Assembly: GCA_026686845.1 (NCBI GenBank)
Contig: JAIVEN010000004.1
Location: forward strand, 24,398,827 to 24,462,826
Direction of reading: 5' to 3'
Length of the DNA: 64,000 bases
DNA from: Adenanthera pavonina
Lineage: Eukaryota > Streptophyta > Magnoliopsida > Fabales > Fabaceae
Below the pieces are notes generated by a model. It was not told where the DNA came from and did no database searches. It saw only the letters and a list, made by a program, of their open reading frames with translations. Made by a program: the position numbers and the translations under genes. Shown in pieces: positions 1 to 10,655 of this stretch. Numbering within the stretch: position 1 is the stretch's first letter; each line of letters begins with the position of its first letter.

Positions 1-180
1 CAGTTTTCTTACGTTAGTTCTGAGAAAAACAAATCAAAATGTACATGTTTGACTAGAGATTATCTTGACCAGACTTATAGTTATGTACTAACATTGTAAG
101 CAGCCTGCCCAGTAAAACTTTAATCAAGTTTTTTTTTTCAACCGTGTTTGCCTCGTCAAAAAGTGTGTGCGTATGTGTGT

Positions 181-189
181 ATATATATA
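181..189 (+). promoter_or_regulatory. Candidate TATA box of the first peptide gene
   Basis: An alternating TATATATA stretch lies about 90 bases before the ATG at 278. It is followed by a pyrimidine-rich leader that includes long T runs at 238-262. The spacing suits a plant pol II promoter with a leader of about 60 bases. Alternating TA is common in this DNA, so the call rests on position only. Confidence 0.35.
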
Positions 190-277
190 CTTATACTAGC
201 AATTCACATATCAGTGCAATTGAAGAATAGTCGATCTTTCTTTTTTTTTTCTTTTTTTTTTCCTTGAACTTTGATAT

Positions 278-1001
278 ATGATGGCTGATATGAAGAAGTC
301 GTTACTCAACCTTGTCCTGCTGGTTATTCTTCTCTTCTACGGGAAAGTTGCAGCAAGGGCACCAACTGTTTGGATATCTGAGTATCACATAGCTCGTAAG
401 TGATTAGGAACTACCATTATCATTTTGCACAAATTAATTTAAATTTGTCTTTTGATTTAATTCATTCCAAGCAGATTTACATCATTTTAGTTCATAATCA
501 AACTGGCTTATCTATTCCTTCTATGTTTCTCAATCTCTATCAACTATTCAAATCAAATACACTGACATTGTTTCTTTTTTTTCAAATATTGAGATCTCAA
601 TTATTTTTTTTCGGTGACAAAAATCAATTCAAATCCCATTGAAAAGATTTAAAATTGTTGGAAAGATAAAAATCAAATATTGACACCCAAATTATACTTT
701 AATTGATCTATTTCCATATTGTTCTTCTTCTGTTATCTATTTCCGTATTCTTCTTCTTCTTCTTCTTCTTCTTCTTCATTTTTGATATTTTTCTTTTATT
801 TTTTTGGTTACAAATTTGGAAATCATGGATCGCATACATCAGATACATTGATCGCTAAACGTAAACATTGTGGAGTTTTGTTCACTCATTTTTAATCACA
901 AATATATTATTTGGTTGTGTGATTTTGATTTAATTTTCTCATAAAATAATGTAGATAAAATTCGCCTTGCTTTTGATGATCCTCGGGGCCACAACTATTA
1001 G
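278..1001 (+). CDS. Small secreted peptide precursor, member 1 (two exons)
   Basis: I do not recognise this gene. The model joins exon 1 (278-395) and exon 2 (955-1001) across a 559-base GT-AG intron: donor GTAAG at 396, acceptor TAG ending at 954. It encodes 54 residues. Two ATGs are adjacent at 278 and 281, so the product may be one residue shorter. Residues 5-27 are a basic start (KKS) plus a Leu/Val/Ile-rich stretch ending GKVAARAP, a typical signal peptide with cleavage near AAR. The mature part is about 28 residues and ends FDDPRGHNY-stop. The splice phase (1), the 47-base exon 2 and the C-terminal D-x-PRGHN-aromatic motif are all repeated in the minus-strand gene ending at 33977, which makes chance unlikely. 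Terminal HN recalls processed plant peptide hormones such as RGF/GLV and IDA, but the rest does not match their consensus. A secreted peptide signal is an inference. Confidence 0.6.
748..777 (+). repeat. TTC trinucleotide microsatellite
   Basis: About ten uninterrupted TTC units lie inside the intron of the first peptide gene. They add pyrimidines to the intron but are too far from the acceptor to be its polypyrimidine tract. Confidence 0.85.
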
Positions 1002-2346
1002 ACACAAATAATTCAACGAAAAGCAAGTTGAGAACAAAAGAAGCTTATAGCTGAGAGATTATGGGAAAAGGATGTATGGGACAGAGATCTTATTTTACTT
1101 TGTGGACAAGCATGATTTCTAAATTGATGTCAATTATTCAATAATTTGTAAAACATTCTCGATTTGATTACCAGATCCATATTGTTCTTATTGTTATCAT
1201 TAGCCTAGAACACTAATTTGTCTATAATTATTTTTTGAATTACTTATTAACCTTCTTTAAACCAATTCATACTTCCACATACAACTGAGTTTGTTATTCA
1301 ATAAGTAGGTGGCCCTCATGCCTTGCACAGAGTTCGGAAAGTTTGGCCATATATATAAAGAATTAAACTTTCCTATTTTCGGTAAAACCAAGTGGAGTCA
1401 ATTCTGGATATTGATATATAAAAAATATAGCATCTTATGAAAATTGAATAACTATTTATTTTTCATAAAATTTAAATAAATGTGTAACTATGATAAAATA
1501 AATAAAGCAAAAAATACCTTTGTTAATAATTATAACTAAAATAATTGTGAGAGAAACTCTACTAACTGGTTCGTTTATCAATTAAAAATTTTCACTCAAT
1601 ATCAAAACATTAAAAAATACAAAAAATAAAAATAAAAATTACAAAAATTATAAATTTTTAAATATTTATATAACTACTGTTTGGGCCAAAATGCGATGTT
1701 CTGAGCCCATAAAATTGAAGATATGAGATAAGCCAATTTGAGCCCAGAAGATATGAGCTCAATTCTTTGCAAGGAAACGTCCATAGCCGAAATAGAGGAC
1801 AACCTTTATTATTATTATTATTATTTGAAGAGTAGACAACCATTTCACATGCATATGCAGATGAAACGTGAATGCAATAAAGATTATATATTTTAAAATA
1901 AAGAATATATACATCTTTTTTGTTTTTCTTTTTTTGGTCGTTGACCCCTTTTTGTGCCCAGAAAAAATAAAGTATATATTTTTAAAATAAAAATCGTACT
2001 TGGTATGAGGTATGTAATAAAAGAATTACAAAGACGAGTTTGTCTATATACACATATATAATTATAAAGAGTGCATTATAATCACTTGCTATAATATATA
2101 TTTTTTGAAATAAAATCATTACGCGTACGGAGGAACAAAACATATTGTTGAATATTCTGATCATGATGAGTGAAATAGGCGTTTACAAAAAAACCAAACC
2201 ACAATTAATATGGATTCAATTGTTCTCTTCAGTAGAAGCACAATTAGGGAGGAGAGAATTTCTCTCAAAAAGAAAATATATATTCGCCCAAGTGAGAAAG
2301 AGTTAGTGTTTTATCTTAAATCTATTCTGTTAAAGAAATTAAAGTT
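1002..2346. other. AT-rich intergenic stretch
   Basis: This holds the presumed 3' flank of the first peptide gene, an (ATT)n run near 1807-1827 and low-complexity AT DNA. I see no coding region with a recognisable domain and no repeat with clear ends. Confidence 0.5.
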
Positions 2347-2997
2347 CACTACTAGAAAAATGGCATTTAGCGAGGGACAAATCCCTCGCTAAATGCCATT
2401 TTTCCCTCGCTAAATTGAAAATAGCGAGCGATTTTATCCCTCACTAATTTGGTCGTTAAAAACCGCGTCACTAATTTTAGCGAGGAATGAGTTGATTCCC
2501 TCGCTAAATTAGCGAGGGAATTAGCGAGGGATTTAATCCCTCTCTAAATTTAGTGAGAGATTTAATCCCTCGCTATTTCCTCGCTAAACTACAAAAAATT
2601 CAAAATTGCCATGTCACCACCAAGACCACGCCATGTCACATCATCGCCATGTCACCCGCCACCCATGCCACATCATTGCCACACCACCGCCACATCACCG
2701 TGATTGCGACACGTCACTGCCATGTAATATAATTGTTTCAAATATGCATTTGCTTAGGATCGAACTCATGACCTCCTGCTCTTAGTGCCTTTATATTCAG
2801 ACTTTTGCCAGTTGAACTGTATTGTATTTGTAGTCTTTATATGAAATATTAAATATATATTATTTATTTACACACTAATACACACATATATTTATAAATT
2901 AATATATTATTAAAAAATAAAAATATATTATAATTTTAGTTATTAATATCATAAAATATTTTTATATTTTGAATTTTGTAATAAATGAATTTTGTAA
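2347..2997 (+). mobile_element. Truncated non-autonomous CACTA element (TAGCGAGGGA family)
   Basis: It begins with CACTACTAGAAAAATGG, the 5' end typical of plant CACTA (En/Spm) elements, followed by repeated subterminal motifs of the type TAGCGAGGGA and its complement TCCCTCGCTA to about 2590. The sequence then runs nearly in register with the complete copy at 18721-19730, through a CGCCATGTCACC-rich patch, a reversed tRNA-like module (2757-2820) and an AT-rich core. The match stops near 2997. The right subterminal array and the TAGTAGTG end are absent, so this copy is 3'-truncated. No transposase is present. Confidence 0.8.
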
Positions 2998-3222
2998 TAT
3001 TATAATTTTAGTTATTAATATCCCCCTTTAACATGCCTAAACAGGTTGGTAAAAAAAAATACATAAACAGGAATTATAAATTACTTAAAATCAATTTTCA
3101 TAACTGAATACTCAAACTAAAATCCCTAACTTTTTTTACCAAAACAATTTTCGGTTCTGTATACTCAAAAGACCTTTTCTTAATAATTTCTTAGTTAAAA
3201 TTAATTAATTATGAACAAAATA

Positions 3223-3431
3223 CTCCCTCCATCTTATTTGATCTATCACTTTAGAAAATGCTAAATGTTCCAATTTAATTTTTATTTTATATTATTGATA
3301 AAGCATTAATTATTTTTTTGCTGCTTTACCTTGCAATGAAGTACAAGTCATTTTTTAGCATTTAAGTCAAATATGTTTTGATAAAACATCATTAAATGTC
3401 ATTGTCATATAGGTTTTTTTTTAGCCCGAAG
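3223..3431 (+). mobile_element. Stowaway-like MITE, left part (interrupted)
   Basis: After a TA at 3221 the sequence CTCCCTCCATCTTATTTGAT begins a terminal inverted repeat of the Tc1/mariner-related Stowaway type. Its partner is at 13380-13423, where the reverse complement reads CTCCTTCATTGCATTTTATC and is followed by TA. The gypsy element (3432-13072) and a second MITE (13091-13353) lie between the two parts, so this MITE is older than both. Confidence 0.55.
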
Positions 3432-5852
3432 TGTAACATCCTACCTTCTGACACCTCCGAACTTAACCAAAAATATCCAAAAACTGGGCTGGGGCCGCGG
3501 CCGCTACAGTACCACCACGGCTCCGGCCTCCCCTGTCTCAACATCTCTTCTGTCTCCTCTGGCGCCGCGACCTGCCTTCCCTCGCCGCGGCGCCCCCTGC
3601 TGATATACCATATCAGCAATTTCAACACTTTGGGGCGAACTCTGACGCGCATAACTTTATGCTCCGACCTCCGATTGACTCGAATCCAACTCCTATAAGT
3701 CAATCTAGTCCCCATCTATCCAAGGACACCACTTCTACCTCAATCCAACTCCGTATGGAGATTCTGGACCCTTGACTCCATTTTAGCCACTTGTTGACCA
3801 AAACTCACCACTAGCCACCTCCAATTGCCACCAAAGGCAACTGGTCGCTCAGAAACCATTCATACAGGTCCAAAACCCCCAAACCAACCTGTTCAAAGAG
3901 GTTTTACCTCAAAGGAACCACTCCTCTGAGATTTGACCCCTTGGAACCCAACCTGACCAAATGGGCTACAGGCCCTTAAGCAAACCAACAAGGACCAACA
4001 ACACTCTGGACTTACCAAAACTGTCACACATACTTCTCAACAACATTCAACCATACATACCACATACATAAACATCCATACATAGCCAGTCTCAATCATA
4101 ACATTATCCATTACAAACCATGCTATCCTACTTGGCACAAGATACTAATACAACATACACACGCTACATAGACTATTCCCACGTACACAGCTACTCTCGC
4201 GTCTTCTCTGGACTAGTGCCAGAATCGTCACCTGAAAGGTTAGTTTATGGGAGAGGGGGTGAGACAATGTCTCAGTAACTGGGAACAACAACCACACACA
4301 CACAAATATATATATATACTGATCCACACAGTCGTGCAATGCAATGCTAATGAATGGTATACATGTTCTCCCTCATACACGACTAGAACCATGAGTTATC
4401 GTCATCATAAGACATTCAATAGATGATTCCCTTCCAACAGTCGGTGAAGACCGATTCCAGGACATCACCAAGCTCACCTTACCCTAATGCAACCGGGTCA
4501 ATGGTTACACTAGAGTTCGGACCATGGCTCTCCTTCCCCTGGACCATCACGAATTGATGGTGATTTAGAGAAGGTGCATCCCCAAATCCACAGTCACCTG
4601 GCTCCCCCTAGGAGAGGATTTAGTGACAGGGATATCATATCATATCATGTCCTCTGCCGCCTGGCTCTCCCATGGAGAGGATTTAGCGATAGGGATCTTT
4701 ATCACATCATATCTCATCATCATCACCTCGTCATCCATTTCTCACTATGCAATCATGTGGTGATGATATCAATGTCATGCCAACATGCCTCTACATACAT
4801 ATATACATATACTATCATATCATATATCATATGGACATGCTAGCATGCAATAGTATGGGGATGCTACACATCATAACATATACAATCATCATACATCAAC
4901 AAGCCGTGCATACCACGATATGTAGAAAACCGTACACACACACAATCAATATCGTGGTATGAAAAGGAACATGCACATACGTACATATACATATCAACAT
5001 ATAATTACATAAAACAAACATCCGGTTACCTCAAGCTGTCAATATCGCACTTGCACAGGTTCGACAAGCTTCCTTGAACTGTCCAGTACGCGTGAACCCC
5101 TCTCGCTTGGCCAACAACCTTTATCATGTCACAATTCTTCCATTAGCACAATTTACCAACAAATCAAACCTCACAATTCCACCACATTAACCTAACCCAA
5201 GGTTCCAACACCCTTTTTATGCATCAATAAGCTCTTAGGGATTACTCAAACACCACACAACCTCAGACACCTTGAATTCCTAAGAGCCATTACCAAAGAC
5301 AACCTAGGGTTAAGCTCTAAACACACATAATCTCTTCAAAACTCACATTCGGGTAACAAGAACCTCAAAACACACTTCGTTAACCCCAAAGCATTCATTT
5401 CAATCAGTGGATTTCAGCCCAAACTGGAAATCCAACCATACAACCGAAAATCCCAAATTTCAACCGAAGAAAATGGAGAGAGAGGAGTAGGGAACGCTTA
5501 CCAACTTGAATCCAAGCTCCCGATGGACGAGAATCACTCTGGGACACCGAAAATGGCGAACCCTAGCACTGCTCCTCCTCTCTCTGCGTCGCTCCCTTCG
5601 TTTCCTTTCTTTCTTTCACGTCCGACTAATCCGGATTTAAACAATTTTTCCGACTCTCGCCGCTGCTCCAGCATGCCTCGCCGCGGCTCCACCAAATAAT
5701 CCAGAACAATGCCACTGGAAAGCTTCTCGCCGCGGCAGCCCTGCTCTTCGCAGTGGCGTGGAGCTCTTCTGGACTCCACTTGAGCCTTCCTCCATCCTGA
5801 TTCCTCCGGTCCTGAACACAATACCAAGAAAAATATCATGAGGGGCATTACA
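3432..5852 (-). repeat. 3' LTR of the gypsy element
   Basis: On the minus strand it begins TGTAATGCCCC and ends GTTACA. It is nearly identical to the copy at 10656-13072. It contains a TATA-like TTTAAA (about 5635-5640), and about 135 bases further along the minus strand a strong splice-donor sequence TTG/GTAAGC with GT at 5501-5500. The same layout is seen in related solo LTRs. Open frames over the GC-rich patches at both ends are not gene-like. Confidence 0.93.
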
Positions 5853-5866
5853 CTCTCCCCTCCTTA
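5853..5866 (-). promoter_or_regulatory. Polypurine tract of the gypsy element
   Basis: On the minus strand a purine run AAGGAGGGGAGAG abuts the 3' LTR start (TGTAATG). This is the position and composition expected for the plus-strand primer of reverse transcription. Confidence 0.8.
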
Positions 5867-5900
5867 TAAAAATTTCATCCTCGAAATTTCATCTCTTACC

Positions 5901-6299
5901 TCAAGCAAAAATCTCTGGATACTTCCTCCGCATAGAATCTTCAGTCTCCCACGTGACATCATTGGACATCAAACCGCTCCAAAGGACCTTTAACAATTTT
6001 ATGGTCTTATTCCTCAACTGCTTCTCTTTCACATCTAGAATTTGCAACGGTGCAACCTCAAAAGTCAGATCCTCTCGTACTTGAATTGCTTCATCATCAA
6101 GTTGAGACACGTGGAAAACATCATGCAATCCAGCAAGACTAAGTGGTAGCGCCACTCGATACGCTACTGGCCCAATTCGTTCAAGAATTTGATATGGACC
6201 CATATACCTCGGAGTGAGCTTCTTGGCTCGAATCGATCTTCTAACACCAGTAGTAGGAGTGACCTTCAAAAACACATGATCCCCAACATCAAACTCCAA
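5901..6299 (-). pseudogene. Gypsy pol C-terminus: integrase tail and chromodomain
   Basis: This is the last segment of the polyprotein. The integrase C-terminal part has GDHVFLKV followed by LTPRYMGPYQILERIGPVAY and LHDVFHVSQL, typical of Ty3/gypsy integrases. The final 55 residues contain VLWSGLMSNDVTWETED and end RKYPEIF, matching a plant chromovirus chromodomain, which targets integration to modified chromatin. It is in frame with the upstream integrase segment but separated from it by a TAG at 6357-6359, probably a former Gln codon. The stop after FA at 5901 is the natural end. Confidence 0.88.
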
Positions 6300-6356
6300 T
6301 GGTCTTCTTCTTCTATCCGCATAACTCTTTTGCCGACTCTGAGCTATAAGAAGCTT

Positions 6357-7799
6357 CTAACGAATACTCTCTATCTTCCGAGAGGTTTGATCCACAATAT
6401 CTGGGCCCAAAAGACTCCTTTCACCAAGTTCAGCCCAACACAACGGTGACCTGCACTTCCTGCCATACAACGCTTCATACGGAGCCATTTGCAAACTCGA
6501 GTGGAAACTATTGTTGTAGGCAAATTTAACTAACGGCAAAAACTTATCCCAATTGCCTTTATTCTCCAGAACACATGCCCGCAGCATATCCTCCAGAGTC
6601 TGAATAGTCCTTTCAGTCTGCCCATCAGATTGAGGGTGATAAGTAGTACTGAAACTCAACTTCGTACCCATGGCCTTCTGGAGAGATTTCCAAAACCTGG
6701 ATGTAAACCTTGGATCTCTGTCCGACACAATATTCATTGGGACTCCGTGTAGCCTTACTATCTCATTCACATACAACTGGGCCAACTTCTCCATTGAAAT
6801 AGTTTCCCAAATTGGAAGAAAATGGGCCGACTTCGTCAACCTGTCCACAATGACCCATATCGCATTATGTCCTGAAGAGGTCCTCGATAATCCCATCACA
6901 AAATCCATGGAAACGCTATCCCATTTCCACTCCGGGGTCTCCAAAGATTGCAACATACCAGCAGGCAATTGGTGCTCAATTTTTACCTTCTGACAAATCA
7001 GACATCTTGCCACAAACTCTGCGATGTCCTCTTTCATGCCTGGCCACCAATAACCTCTCTTCAAATCTTGATACATCTTAGTGGTACCTGGGTGGATAGT
7101 GTACTTACTTTTATGAGATTCCTCCAAAATAATCTCACGTAACCCCGCAACATTTGGCACACAAATCCGACCTCGATACCGGATGATACCATCCTCCAGA
7201 ATATCAAAGTCCTGGGTCTCCGCCATTTCAACCTGTTCTCGAATGCCCAAAAGATAGTCATCCTCCATCTGAGCATAGCAAATGTTCCTCAATAAATCAC
7301 TTGTTACACTGATGGAACTCATTACTAGTACTCCAAGATGGACGTTGATGGATAACTTCATATCTCTCAGGCTTTCCAGTAACTGTTGCTCCCTCATCAT
7401 CATCATGGCCATATGGATTGACTTTCTACTCAATGCATCTGCCACAACATTGGCTTTCCCAGGATGATACTTTAGAGCAAACTCATAGTCCACAAGGAAC
7501 TCAACCCAACGCCTTTGCCTCATGTTCAACTCTTTCTGATCAAACAAATACTTCAAACTCTTGTGATCACTGAATACCTCAAACTGAGCGCCATAGAGAT
7601 AATGCCTCCACAATTTCAAGGCAAACACTATAGCCGCTAGCTCAAGGTCATGAGTAGGATAGTTCTCCTCATGAGACCTCAACTGTCTTGAAGCATACGC
7701 CACAACTCTACCTTGCTGCATCAAGACACACCCTAGACCCTTCTTAGAGGCATCTGTATTCACAGTGAACGACTCTGATGGGTTAGGGATAATGAGCAC
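6357..7799 (-). pseudogene. Gypsy pol: RNase H and integrase segment
   Basis: The first 130 residues are the RNase H domain: NTDASKKGLGCVLMQQ carries the first catalytic Asp, and VFSDHKSLKYLF is the later conserved motif. A linker leads to integrase: a zinc-binding HHCC region (H near HPGTTKMYQDL, then CLICQKVK) and the catalytic core, with SMDFVMGL for the first Asp, IVSDRDPRF for the second and DGQTERTIQTLE for the Glu. All visible catalytic residues are kept. The segment is in a different frame from the RT segment upstream because of a one-base loss near 7847, and it is closed by a TAG at 6357-6359. It is therefore a fragment of a broken gag-pol. Confidence 0.92.
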
Positions 7800-7822
7800 T
7801 GGGGTGGACGTCAGACAATCCT

Positions 7823-9301
7823 TCAGCTCTTGGAATGCTCTCTCACCCTGTCATCCCAAATGAAAGATCGATCCTTACGGGTGAGTCTAGTCAATGGCAT
7901 AACAAGCTGAGAGAATCCCTTAATGAACCTTCGGTAATATCCAGCCAATCCCAGAAAACTCCGAATTTCCGTCACCGATTGCGGTCTCTCCCAATTCAAC
8001 ACCGCTTCCACTTTACTAGGGTCTACAGCCACACCTTCTGCAGAAATCACATGACCCAGAAATTTCACCTCCCGTAGCCAAAACTCACACTTACTGAGCT
8101 TAGCATACAGTTGGTGATCCCGCAATACTTGCAACACAATCCGAAGATGATGTGCATGCTCTTCCTCACTCTTGGAGTAAACTAGAATGTCGTCAATGAA
8201 AACCACCACAAACTTATCCAAATACGGCCGAAACACCCTATTCATATAATCCATGAAGATTGCCGGGGCATTTGTCAACCCGAATGGCATCACAAGAAAC
8301 TCATAATGACCATATCGAGTCCGAAATGCCGTTTTAGGCACATCCTCAGCACGTACTCGCAATTGATGGTATCCCGACCTCAAATCGATTTTAGAGAATA
8401 CAGAGGCACCTGCCAACTGATCAATCAAGTCTTCAATCCTAGGCAAAGGATATTTATTCTTGATCGTCACTCGGTTCAGCTGCCTGTAATCAATGCACAA
8501 TCTGAGGCTACCATCCTTCTTCTTGACAAACAACACTGGAGCTCCCCAAGGCGAAACACTAGGTCTGATAAAACCTCTCTTCAACAATTCCTCAATCTGC
8601 TTCTTCAACTCTTTCAATTCAGACGGTGCCATTCGATATGGAGCTTTCGAAATAGGACTTGTCCCGGGCACCAGATCGATGGAAAACTCCAGTTCTCGGG
8701 ATGGCGGCAAACTGGTGATCTCCTCTGGAATCACATCAGGAAATTTATTCACAATCAGGTATCTTTCGACACCACCTTGCATATCCACATTCACAGAGAA
8801 GAAAACCAGAAACCCTTGACAGCCTTTCTTCAGATACCTGCCCGCTTGAGCAAAAGACAAACAAACACTCTCATCCTTTTCAACACTAGGGATATTCATA
8901 GGCAAAGACACAGTCTTCTGAGCACAGTCAAGAATGGCATTATTCGCTTCTAACCAATCCATCCCAATTATTACATCAATCTCTTGCAAAGGCAAACAGA
9001 TTAGATCCAAAGTAGTGCTTCGGTGCTCAAAACGAACCACACAATTCAAACAAGCTTGAGCAGTTCTCAATGAAACTCCCGTGGGTGTGGACACTGACAA
9101 CTCAAAAGGCAAGTCCATAGCCACAATACCCAATCTCCGAGCACAATCAAAAGAAATGAAAGAATGCGATGCACCTGAGTCAAACAAAACATGAATAGAG
9201 TAACCATTGAGTTTAAGTTTACCTTTAATCAAGTTAGGTGCTGCATCCGCCTCTTGTCGAGTGATGGCAAAGACACGTCCGAGCATCGTGGGTCTCCTCA
9301 T
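7823..9301 (-). pseudogene. Gypsy pol: protease and reverse transcriptase segment
   Basis: The aspartic protease comes first, with active site LFDSGASHSFIS near residues 39-50 and a later IIGMDWL. Reverse transcriptase follows, with the entry motif PYRMAPSELKELKKQIEELL, then KKDGSLRLCIDYRQLN, YPLPRIEDLIDQL and the catalytic VVFIDDILVYSKS (F-x-DD). The thumb/connection region FLGLAGYYRRFIKGFS precedes the end. The frame breaks at DRVREHSKS, where loss of one base near 7847 moves the downstream FQELKD part into another frame. The segment is in frame with gag at 9332-10510. Confidence 0.93.
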
Positions 9302-9331
9302 TACATCATCACGCCTTGGCTCATGACAACC

Positions 9332-10510
9332 TCAAGCAATATGTCCTGGTTTCCTACAATTAAAACAAAACACGCACGGACGATCACCATGACTCAACCC
9401 GCATTTTTTGCACGGATTTGCTGCACTACTTGAACCATATCGAGATGGAGTGGAGTCCCTTCCTATAAACTCACTCTGACTGGAACTCCCTTGGTCAAAG
9501 CTCCCTCGATAAAACGATCCTCTGCCAAACCGACCCCTGTTAGACTGATCTCTACCAAAACGGCCTCTGCCTCTACCATGACAACCTCTACCATGGCGAC
9601 CCCGACTTCCACTGGAACCTGTACTACCACCACTACTACCACTTCCTGAACCACTTGCTTTACTGATTCCTCCTGTAGGTCCCAAGTGAGAAAAGACCCT
9701 AATCATGGAATTTTTTCTATACTCCTCAATCTCCTTCATCGGGTTATACAATGCACGAATCTTCGCACACAGATCCTCAAAGGACATAAATTCCACCGCA
9801 GATAGCCCCTCTTTAATCTCTGGATGGGCTCCCTCGAACAACCTTTGAGCCATCCACCTATCATCGGGATAATTATTCAGATAAGTGGAATATTTTGCCA
9901 AGTCCAAGAACTGATCAATGTAGTCATCCGCTGACAGATTCCCTTATTGAAAAGTTAGGAACTCGGCTTCCTTTTGCATCATTAAGGCTGGAGGGACGTA
10001 ATGTGCAAAGAATCGTTCCTTGAATTGTTCTCAAGTCATAGGAGTATTCATCAATTCAACATTCGGGACAACACTCCTCCACTAGCGCTTGGCCTTCTTC
10101 TCAAGCTTAAATGCTGCTAGTTGCACCCTTTGCTCCGAGGTGCAATCAATCACACTGAAAATATTTTCCAATTGCTCTATCCAATCTTCAGCCTGTGAAA
10201 CATCCATAGTACCTTCAAAAGCTGGAGGATTAAACTTCCGAAAGTCCTTTAACTGCGAAGAGATACCCCTCCTCCCAACTCTTGGGGCTCTCTCAGGTTC
10301 CACCACCGTTTCATCCTCTCCCGCATTCAGATCCACAAACATTTCAGCTTCCTCATTCACTTCCTCCTGCTCTTGCCTGTCCATCCTTTCTTACAACCTG
10401 TTCAGCGTTTGACCCTGAACATTTACTTGATTACTAATGCCAGCCAACATCTCTTGCACTTGCCTCATAAGATCACTGTTACTCTGCCTTCCTCTTCCTC
10501 GGCGAGACAT
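9332..10510 (-). pseudogene. Gypsy gag with several stop codons
   Basis: The start is the ATG at 10510-10508, about 130 bases after the primer binding site, giving MSRRGRGRQSN. One frame runs to 9332 and then into pol, but is interrupted by stops at 10391-10393, 10082-10084, 10031-10033, 9944-9946 and 9332-9334. Recognisable parts are a retrotransposon gag domain (LKDFRKFNPPAFEGT, AEDWIEQLE), a Ser/Gly-rich and Arg/Gly-rich stretch, and a CCHC zinc knuckle (CFNCRKPGHIA) just before the last stop. Each stop fits one transition at a Gln, Trp or Arg codon. Confidence 0.88.
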
Positions 10511-10640
10511 ACTTCCTACACACAAATGACAACACATTCAATGATACGGTTCTGGACTCGCATTGCAGTGGGAATATAGTCTATGTATTCAAACATGTGC
10601 CAAGTAGTACTTCAAGTAGAAACAATGGCCCAAAACCATT

Positions 10641-10652
10641 GCTCTGATACCA
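10641..10652 (-). promoter_or_regulatory. Primer binding site (initiator Met tRNA)
   Basis: The minus strand reads TGGTATCAGAGC, complementary to the 3' end of plant initiator Met tRNA, three bases inside the 5' LTR. This is the standard priming site of plant Ty3/gypsy elements. Confidence 0.9.
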
Positions 10653-10655
10653 AAA

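Noticed and set aside
3392..3715. Open frames of 100-116 codons over the GC-rich starts of both gypsy LTRs (also 10589-10939)
   Set aside because: They cover LTR ends in several frames, have no domain, and the same stretch is open on the opposite strand. GC-rich composition explains them.
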